Assembly: GCA_964477295.1 (NCBI GenBank)
Contig: CAYZEZ010000032.1
Location: 1-23,496, forward strand
Direction: 5' to 3'
Length of the DNA stretch: 23,496 nt
Origin: CAYZEZ01 sp964477295
GTDB lineage: Bacteria > Bacteroidota > Bacteroidia > Bacteroidales > SM23-62
Shown here: positions 16,957 through 23,496 of the stretch, one piece after another
Position numbering within the stretch: position 1 is the stretch's first letter
How the letters are laid out: each line of letters starts with the position of its first letter
Made by a program: the position numbers and the translations under genes
Notes under the pieces: model-generated
The model's input: only the letters and a program-made list of their open reading frames with translations
What the model was told of the DNA's origin: nothing
Database searches by the model: none

Positions 16957-19179
16957 ATGAAACAATCTATACCGCATTTTCTGGCCGGTTTGTTTGCTGC
17001 CGGTATATTAGGGATTACAGGCTGCGACAAGCATCAGGAAAGATACGAGGAGCCTCCATGGCTCGGAGGATCAAGCATTGAAACGCTTGAAGAAAGAGGT
17101 AATTATACCATTTTTCTCGATCTCATGGAAAAGGCAAACTATACCGATCCTATTACAAAACAGCTATTTACACTTTTTGTTCCGGACGATGATGCCTTCA
17201 GGGATTATTTTGAATCAGTCGGAATAAGCTCAGTAGATGATTTAACTAAAGATCAAGCAGTTAACCTATTCACACTCCATGTTTTACGAAATCCACGTTC
17301 GAGATACTATTTGATTTATGAATTTGTCTGGAGCGAGTTCCAGGGTCCCAAGGGTGAGTACGCTGCCCTGTTCCACAGGAAACCTACGCCGAGTACTTCC
17401 ATTCCGTATATGGAAACCGTAAGGTATGTTCCTCCTCCGGCAGTCGGTCAGAATGAAGTTCGTATTTACACTGAAAATAAAAATGTCCCGCTCTGGTCTG
17501 CTGAATTTTTTAACGACTTCGGGGGTGCTGAAGATGGGTCGGATTACCTGTTTATGTATCCCGGAAGCACCTGGGAGTTAAATTATCCCCCCAGTTTAAA
17601 AGGATTGAACTGGCACAATGCCATGGTGATACCTAATCCCGAAATTCCTGACGAACTGGAAGTCAGGACAGCCAGCGGATTTATCTATTTTCTCGACCGG
17701 GTTGTTCCGCCTATACCCAGCATTGAGGAATATTTAATTGCCAACCAGGATAAATACGGATTGTATTATGATATCCTCCAGCAGTTCGCCACGTACATTT
17801 CTCCGCAAACTGACGAACAAAGAAGAGTGGAATACAGGAAATCCTATGATCTTGTTTTCGACCTGGCAGATGAATGGGGGCCTGAACGCCCTCCGATGCC
17901 TAAAAGAATGTGGTCTGCATTTATTCCTCCGGATAATATTTTGCAGACTTACCTGGATAATAACATCTTAAAATATTATGGATCTATTGATAGTGTGCCC
18001 CGGATTACCCTGTTTTATGTTCTTCAGAGCCAGCTCTCGGCATCTCTGGTGGTCAAGTCAAAACTTGATGAGGGCTATTTTAATGCATTTGGTGATGCTA
18101 CCGACCTCGCTTCTGAGGATCTGGTTTCCGGCTATATGTGCAGTAATGGAGTTGTTTATGAATCGAAGAGGGTACTTGAGCCCAATGTATTTATTACTGT
18201 TCCCGGAACCCTGTTTTTCGACAAAGAATATTCAACCCTGCTGTTTGCATTAAACCAGGCAAATATATTAAGCTCAATTTCGAATCCCGATGCAGATGTA
18301 ACCGTTTTTGCTACCACCAACGATGATCTGGAGAAATATGGTATCCGTTATAATGCAACAAGCGATGTGGTTGAATTCAGGGGGCCCGTTGATGGTAAAT
18401 GGAGCGCTATGAGGACGAATGAATTGAACATGTTTGCACAGGACCAGGTTGTCAAAGGCAAGTTATCCGATCTGAACGGAGCGGGCAGATATGTCGAATT
18501 AAATTCAGGAAACTTTATTTATTATTCAAACAATCAGGTCCTTGCAGCGGAGAATCAGGCTAAAGGAGAAGTGGCAACTGTCCAGAATATTTTAGAAAAT
18601 GATTACAATGGATACCTGGTAAAAATGGATCATCCTATCGAATCAAGGATAGTATTGGGTCATATACTTTATGGAGATTATTCTGATACAACTCTTTCAG
18701 AATTTGAAACCATCTGTGAAGATTTAAGATTACTTACTGCTAAATTCAAAGATCCTGTAACCAAAGAAAATATTCCAGCCCTGAAGTTTCTTGCCGGCTC
18801 CGATTACTGGACAGCATTTATCCCAACCAATGAAGCCATGGAAAAAGCAAGGGCTGAAGGTATTATTCCCCGCGAAATTCCAACATCCTCCGAGGGCAAA
18901 GATTCTTTAACAAATTTCATTTATTACCATTTTATTAGGGATGATGTCATTTTCGATGATGGCGAGCAGTCAGGAATATTCGAAACCAATCAAACCTATA
19001 CGGACACGGTAGATAATGTAATCCGTAATTCTACAGTTGAGATTATCAACTCTCCTGAAAACCTTTCAGTTAAGGATCTATCCGGGCAGGTAGTTACTGT
19101 TGAACATGAAAACGCCAATATTCTAGTAAGAAAAGGTGTCGTACATAAAATTAACAGCGTCTTAAAATATTCCGAGTGA
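16957..19179 (+). CDS. FAS1 (fasciclin) repeat lipoprotein of a SusC/D operon
   Basis: The ATG at 16957 is preferred to an in-frame TTG at 16951. It encodes a 740-residue lipoprotein (AAGILGITGC, Cys23). Fasciclin-type units can be followed by their conserved H1 boxes, such as LFTLFVPDDDAFRDYF near residues 70-85, DYWTAFIPTNEAMEKA near 612-627, and weaker VTVFATTNDDLEKYG near 450. The final box VVHKINSVLKY near the C-terminus is the H2 ending. I judge there to be four FAS1-like units, the first two with long inserts, but the boundaries are approximate. Such proteins are often encoded just ahead of susC/susD in environmental Bacteroidota, where they are presumed surface proteins of the uptake complex or adhesins; a direct role in glycan binding is inferred. 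The stop is 25 bases before susC. Confidence 0.85.
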   Translation: MKQSIPHFLAGLFAAGILGITGCDKHQERYEEPPWLGGSSIETLEERGNYTIFLDLMEKANYTDPITKQLFTLFVPDDDAFRDYFESVGISSVDDLTKDQAVNLFTLHVLRNPRSRYYLIYEFVWSEFQGPKGEYAALFHRKPTPSTSIPYMETVRYVPPPAVGQNEVRIYTENKNVPLWSAEFFNDFGGAEDGSDYLFMYPGSTWELNYPPSLKGLNWHNAMVIPNPEIPDELEVRTASGFIYFLDRVVPPIPSIEEYLIANQDKYGLYYDILQQFATYISPQTDEQRRVEYRKSYDLVFDLADEWGPERPPMPKRMWSAFIPPDNILQTYLDNNILKYYGSIDSVPRITLFYVLQSQLSASLVVKSKLDEGYFNAFGDATDLASEDLVSGYMCSNGVVYESKRVLEPNVFITVPGTLFFDKEYSTLLFALNQANILSSISNPDADVTVFATTNDDLEKYGIRYNATSDVVEFRGPVDGKWSAMRTNELNMFAQDQVVKGKLSDLNGAGRYVELNSGNFIYYSNNQVLAAENQAKGEVATVQNILENDYNGYLVKMDHPIESRIVLGHILYGDYSDTTLSEFETICEDLRLLTAKFKDPVTKENIPALKFLAGSDYWTAFIPTNEAMEKARAEGIIPREIPTSSEGKDSLTNFIYYHFIRDDVIFDDGEQSGIFETNQTYTDTVDNVIRNSTVEIINSPENLSVKDLSGQVVTVEHENANILVRKGVVHKINSVLKYSE

Positions 19180-19204
19180 TTTAAAAAGTCTAACCAGATC
19201 TGCT

Positions 19205-22200
19205 ATGAAAAAAATCATACTGCTTTCTTTTTTACTAATAATTGTATTGTCAGGATTTAATAGGGCCCTGGGTCAATCAGCCATTATTAAAGGTAAGGTT
19301 ATTGATTCCGAGACTCTTGAAACCCTGGTGGGAGTAAATATTGTTGAAATCGATAAAAACAACAGGTTTATTTCCGGTACAGTTTCGGATTTTAATGGAA
19401 ATTATGTTTTCAAGGTTTCCGATGTAAATAACATAGTCCAGGTTTCTTTTATCGGTTATACAAAACAGACTTTCCTGGTTGAAGGCCGGACCCTGATAGA
19501 TATTAACCTCGAACCTGAATCGTTCTCAATAGACGAGATAACCGTGGTCGGTGCAAAAATGGGTAGCGATGGTGTTACAAGTGTACGCGACAGGGGAACG
19601 GCAGTCACAAGACTAGAGCTGGAAGGCTTGAAATCCATCATGTCAACATCGGTTGAGGATATGCTTCAGGGGCGGGTTGGCAATGTTGATATATCTTCTG
19701 TTTCGGGTGACCCGGGTGCAGGATTGAATATCAGGATCAGGGGTACTGCATCGCTTAATGCTAGGAACCAGCCTCTTATAGTCATTAATGGTATTCCATA
19801 TGATGCCAATATTGATGATAACTTCGATTTTGCCAGTGCCGATATTGAAAAATTCGGGAACCTGATCGATGTTTCACCGGAAGATATCGAATCTATTGAA
19901 GTACTTAAAGATGCAGCATCCACCGCCGTATGGGGATCCAGGGCATCAAACGGTGTTCTCATGATCCAGACAAAACGGGGTGCAAAATCAAAACCTATTT
20001 TTGAATATACCTATAAAAACACCTCTGCCTTTGAACCGGATCCTATCCCCATGCTTGATGGAGCCGGTTATGCACGGTTGATTACTGAGGAACACTATAA
20101 TTTTGACTATAATGTGTTCAGCAGTCAGGAAATTGCCTTCGATCCGGAGTGGGAAGAATATTACAACTATTCGCAAAACACCAACTGGGTAAAAGAAATT
20201 ACAAAACCAGCCATGACCCAGCAGCACGATTTTTCAGTCCGGGGCGGTGGTGATAAAACCAGGTATAATATGTCGATGGGATTTTTTAACCAAGAAGGAA
20301 CAACCATTGGCAACAACCTGAAAAAACTCAATCTTCGCAGTTCACTTGACTATGATCTCTCATCCAAGCTCCAGTTCAAAACAGATGTTATGTTTACCCG
20401 TTATGACCAGGATAATACCTATGATGTTGAAGATCCTGAATTTGCAGCCAATGACGGTTATAAATCCCTTCGATCCGTTGCTTACCGGAAAATGCCGAAC
20501 CTTTCTATATATGACAGGGATACAAGCAATATTCATTATGGGGATTATTTTACACCCTACTCAACATTGCAGGGTATCGCCAGGGATTCTTATAATCCGG
20601 TGGCATTTGCGAATTTAGGCAAGCAGAAACGGTATAAAGACAATGCCAGGGCATTATTCAGTCTCAGGTATTATATTACTCCCCGTCTTATCCTGAACTC
20701 CACGGTAACACTGGATATTTTTGATAATAAGATATCCAAGTTCCTGCCTTATAAGGCACTGGGGTACGATTTAAATAGTGATATAACGAACCATGCTGTC
20801 AATGAGTTTTCCAAGAAAAGTTCGATATATACCATTAACCGGCTAATTTACCGTCCACAGGTTGGAGATAATCACGATATTGTTATCATGGGGCAGTTCG
20901 ATACGGAAGAGACTGTTTCAAGGTGGTATAAGACGGAATCGAGCCAGTCAGCTTCTCCATTTTTAGATCAGCCGGTTAATGATAAGCACCTGACCTGGTT
21001 TGGAGCCAATTACAGTAAATACCGGTCGTTGGGTATGTATCTGACCGGTAGCTATAAATATAAAGACAAATACAGCATAATGCTGGGAGCCAAGTATGAA
21101 GGAAATTCAAAGTTCAGTAAAGACAGCCGGTGGGGTCTGTTTCCGACAGTTTCAGCATTCTGGCGTATCTCAGAAGAACCCTTCCTGAGCAACCTTGACT
21201 TCATCTATGACCTGAAATTAAGATTCAGCTGGGGACAAACCGGGAATTCACCCAATCAGAATTATCTCTATTTTAATACCTATGAGTCAGGCTCAAACAT
21301 TTCCTACATGGATATGCAGGGCGTCAAGCCTACCGGCATTGAATTAACCAGCCTTCAATGGGAAACCATTGACCAGATAAACCCGGGTATTTCCTTTATT
21401 GGGTTTAATGGCCGTATGAACATTGAAGCAGACTATTACAGGAAGAAAACACTGAACCTGTACCTGGAGGATTTCGGCATTCCTGATCAATCCGGTTTTG
21501 GAAAGATAAACAGGAATGATGGAGAAATGGAGAACAGGGGATTTGAATTTCTTATCGATTATACCGTTGTGCAGAGAAAGGATTTTCAATTTAATTTTAA
21601 TGTCAACCTTTCCAAAAACGAGAACCAGGTATTACGGCTTCCTGATAACTATAGCCTGATCTATGGGAATATGCTCGAAAATGGCAACTATAAAATCAGC
21701 ATCAAGCCGGGCGAACCGCTTGGTGGATTTTTCGGTTATCAGTATGCAGGAGTTTACAAATCTGATGATGATGCCATAGTAAGGGACAAGAACGGGGATC
21801 CGGTGTATGGCTTTAACAAAGATAATCCAATGACTATGATTATGGGAGGCCCTTCCGGCTATGTGTTTGAAGGAGGTGATGCCAAGTATGTTGACCAGAA
21901 CCATGACGGTAAGATTGATGAACTGGATATTGTTTACCTGGGGGACCTTAATCCCAAGCTTATGGGCGGTACAGGAGCTCGTATACAATACAAGAGCTTT
22001 ATTCTTAATACCTTTTTATTCTTTAAGGTAGGTCAGAAAATTATCAATCAGACCCGGATGGATACTGAAAAGATGTATAACTATGATAACCAGAGCCTGG
22101 CCACTAACTGGAGATGGAGAAGGGAAGGGGATTCCACAGATATCCCAAGGGCACTGTATAATGATGGATTTAACTGGCTGGGGTCGGATCGTTTTGTTGA

Positions 22201-22447
22201 AGACGGTTCTTATATCCGCTTAAAAACATTATCACTGAGTTATCTCTTAAAACCTGAACTTGCCAAAAAACTCAGGGTCAGGGAAATGAGGATTTTTGCT
22301 ACTGCATATAACCTGTATACCTGGACCAATTATTCAGGTCAGGACCCGGATGTGGCTCCTCCTCAAAAGCCGGATACGCTGCCAAAAGATTACAGTAAAA
22401 CACCTCCAAGCAGAAAGTATATGTTCGGTGTAAACATAAAATTCTAA
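19205..22447 (+). CDS. susC: SusC/RagA-family TonB-dependent outer-membrane transporter
   Basis: The 1,080-residue protein starts with a signal peptide (MKKIILLSFLLIIVLSGF...ALGQ). A carboxypeptidase-regulatory-like beta-sandwich covers about 26-105 (IIKGKVIDSETLETLVGVNI; GTVSDFNGNYVFKV). The TonB-box-like IDEITVVGAK follows, then the plug domain with the SusC signature (RGTASLNARNQPLIVING at 179-196) and IESIEVLKDAASTAVWGSRA. The remainder is the 22-strand beta-barrel, ending in the terminal aromatic strand ...YMFGVNIKF. It imports oligosaccharides across the outer membrane with the SusD-like lid encoded next. Length is normal for the family (about 1,000-1,100). In this locus beta-glucan oligosaccharides are the expected cargo, by association with the GH16 genes. 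Confidence 0.95.
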   Translation: MKKIILLSFLLIIVLSGFNRALGQSAIIKGKVIDSETLETLVGVNIVEIDKNNRFISGTVSDFNGNYVFKVSDVNNIVQVSFIGYTKQTFLVEGRTLIDINLEPESFSIDEITVVGAKMGSDGVTSVRDRGTAVTRLELEGLKSIMSTSVEDMLQGRVGNVDISSVSGDPGAGLNIRIRGTASLNARNQPLIVINGIPYDANIDDNFDFASADIEKFGNLIDVSPEDIESIEVLKDAASTAVWGSRASNGVLMIQTKRGAKSKPIFEYTYKNTSAFEPDPIPMLDGAGYARLITEEHYNFDYNVFSSQEIAFDPEWEEYYNYSQNTNWVKEITKPAMTQQHDFSVRGGGDKTRYNMSMGFFNQEGTTIGNNLKKLNLRSSLDYDLSSKLQFKTDVMFTRYDQDNTYDVEDPEFAANDGYKSLRSVAYRKMPNLSIYDRDTSNIHYGDYFTPYSTLQGIARDSYNPVAFANLGKQKRYKDNARALFSLRYYITPRLILNSTVTLDIFDNKISKFLPYKALGYDLNSDITNHAVNEFSKKSSIYTINRLIYRPQVGDNHDIVIMGQFDTEETVSRWYKTESSQSASPFLDQPVNDKHLTWFGANYSKYRSLGMYLTGSYKYKDKYSIMLGAKYEGNSKFSKDSRWGLFPTVSAFWRISEEPFLSNLDFIYDLKLRFSWGQTGNSPNQNYLYFNTYESGSNISYMDMQGVKPTGIELTSLQWETIDQINPGISFIGFNGRMNIEADYYRKKTLNLYLEDFGIPDQSGFGKINRNDGEMENRGFEFLIDYTVVQRKDFQFNFNVNLSKNENQVLRLPDNYSLIYGNMLENGNYKISIKPGEPLGGFFGYQYAGVYKSDDDAIVRDKNGDPVYGFNKDNPMTMIMGGPSGYVFEGGDAKYVDQNHDGKIDELDIVYLGDLNPKLMGGTGARIQYKSFILNTFLFFKVGQKIINQTRMDTEKMYNYDNQSLATNWRWRREGDSTDIPRALYNDGFNWLGSDRFVEDGSYIRLKTLSLSYLLKPELAKKLRVREMRIFATAYNLYTWTNYSGQDPDVAPPQKPDTLPKDYSKTPPSRKYMFGVNIKF

Positions 22448-22465
22448 AATTTAATCAGTCATTCC

Positions 22466-23491
22466 ATGAAAAGATTTAAAATAATACGTCCGTTAAGATT
22501 TGCCATCCTTGTTGCAATGATGACATTTGTGTCCTGCCAGGATTGGTTATCCATTGCTCCGGAAAATGACCTGATAAAGGAAAAATTCTGGACCAAGACT
22601 GCCGATGTGAACGGAGGCCTTGCCGCCGCTTATAATGCTTTGCGGGATGCGAGCCTTAAATCATTAATATTTGGCGAACTGCGTGCTGATCTTGTAACCT
22701 TCCCGGGAAATAGTTTTACCAACTATGCTAAAATTGCAGCCAGTAATATTAGTCCTACAAATTCGGTTATTAGCTGGAAAGATTACTATGCGGCCATCAA
22801 CCTGGCGAATACACTTATGTTTTATGATGACCAGGTATTTGAACAAGATCAGACATTCACTCAGAAAATGAAAGACGGCATTGAAGCGGAAGCCCTTTTT
22901 ATACGTTCCATGGCTTATTTTTACCTTATTCGATTATGGAAAGATGTTCCACTGGTATTAGAACCCTCCATCTCCGACACAACCAATCTTTATATCGGGA
23001 AATCTTCTGAAGTTGACGTCCTTAACCAGATAATCAGGGATCTTTTAAAGGCAAAGGACCTGGCGTATTCCACTGAATTTCAAGGGAGCGATTATTTCTA
23101 TGGGCGTGCAAATAAATATTCAATCATGGCGCTGCTTGCAGACGTGTACCTGTGGGATGAACAGTATGAGAAATGCATCGAATATTGCGATGAAATAATC
23201 AATTCAGGATTATATGGACTGGAACCCACCGAAACCTGGTTCAATATTTATTATCCCGGTAATTCACAGACTGAAAGCATTATAGAACTTCAATACGATG
23301 ACAATCTTGAGGGTCAGAATAATCCTATGTATGACCTCCTTATTTCATTAAACGGAGGTTCACAGGCGTCATTAAATGAAAAAAATATTAACCTTATCAT
23401 GGAAAGAGAAGATTACAGAAATTTTCAGGGTAGGGGAGCATTATGGAAATACATCGGGAAAGATGCCCTCGGTCAAATCGCAAGAACATAA
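22466..23491 (+). CDS. susD: SusD/RagB-family glycan-binding lipoprotein, apparently shortened
   Basis: The ATG lies 18 bases after susC. The lipoprotein signal (MKRFKIIRPL...MTFVSC, Cys24) is followed by QDWLSIAPENDLIKEKFWTK and GGLAAAYNALRDASL, typical of the SusD N-terminus, and by TPR-like helices (IEAEALFIRSMAYFYLIRLW; SIMALLADVYLWDEQYEKCI). The frame stops at a TAA (23489-23491) after WKYIGKDALGQIART, giving 341 residues. Family members are usually 450-650 residues and continue past this point with a segment close to N-W-x-x-Y-R-x-A-D-V-L-L-M. The window ends five bases later, so I cannot see whether homology resumes in another frame. A contig-edge sequencing error, a real frameshift or a nonsense change would all explain it. 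It would form the lid of the SusC transporter. Confidence 0.88.
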   Translation: MKRFKIIRPLRFAILVAMMTFVSCQDWLSIAPENDLIKEKFWTKTADVNGGLAAAYNALRDASLKSLIFGELRADLVTFPGNSFTNYAKIAASNISPTNSVISWKDYYAAINLANTLMFYDDQVFEQDQTFTQKMKDGIEAEALFIRSMAYFYLIRLWKDVPLVLEPSISDTTNLYIGKSSEVDVLNQIIRDLLKAKDLAYSTEFQGSDYFYGRANKYSIMALLADVYLWDEQYEKCIEYCDEIINSGLYGLEPTETWFNIYYPGNSQTESIIELQYDDNLEGQNNPMYDLLISLNGGSQASLNEKNINLIMEREDYRNFQGRGALWKYIGKDALGQIART

Positions 23492-23496
23492 TGCTC

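Noticed and set aside
1..23496. CRISPR arrays, tRNA, rRNA, insertion sequences, phage genes
   Set aside because: No regularly spaced repeats, cloverleaf-like or rRNA-like sequence, transposase or integrase motifs were found on either strand.

Overview
The window looks like part of a polysaccharide utilization locus (PUL) from a Bacteroidota genome, probably an environmental, Marinilabiliales/Prolixibacteraceae-like lineage. Evidence for this is a SusC/SusD pair, lipoproteins, C-terminal type IX secretion (T9SS) sorting domains on several secreted proteins, moderate-to-low GC and TTTG-poor AT-rich intergenic DNA. The lineage is an inference; no rRNA or tRNA is present. A run of ten Ns inside one gene shows that this is a draft or metagenome assembly.

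Layout. On the + strand (16957 to the right end) a FAS1 (fasciclin) lipoprotein is followed by susC and susD with 25-base and 18-base spacers, so these three look like one operon. On the - strand, reading leftwards from 16853, come: a decayed GH16 gene; an MFS sugar porter interrupted by the Ns; a GH16 lipoprotein with an N-terminal CBM6-like domain; a large cytoplasmic inverting beta-glucan phosphorylase-like enzyme (GH94/GH149/GH161 type); a T9SS-exported GH16 with three PKD/Ig-like repeats and a CBM-like domain; a T9SS-exported CotH-kinase protein; a TPR protein; a wrecked TolB-like/TPR gene; and the first 763 codons of a GH106-like lipoprotein running off the left edge. The two gene sets diverge from a roughly 100-base AT-rich region at 16854-16956.

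How it would work (inference). Both intact GH16 enzymes carry the beta-bulge catalytic motif ExDxxE and belong to the laminarinase-like (beta-1,3-/mixed-linkage glucanase) group. They would cut a beta-1,3-glucan such as laminarin outside the cell; SusC/D would import the oligosaccharides across the outer membrane; the phosphorylase, which has no signal peptide, would end the pathway by producing glucose 1-phosphate in the cytoplasm; the MFS porter would bring in sugars across the inner membrane. No regulator (HTCS, SusR, sigma/anti-sigma pair) is visible.

The most striking feature is gene decay by internal deletion. The third GH16 has lost its catalytic core and has a second in-frame deletion. 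The TolB-like gene has a nonsense codon, a frameshift and a deletion joining its N-terminal to its C-terminal end. The susD reading frame stops at 341 residues, well short of the family norm, five bases before the window ends. Each of these could be real or an assembly error and can be tested with reads.
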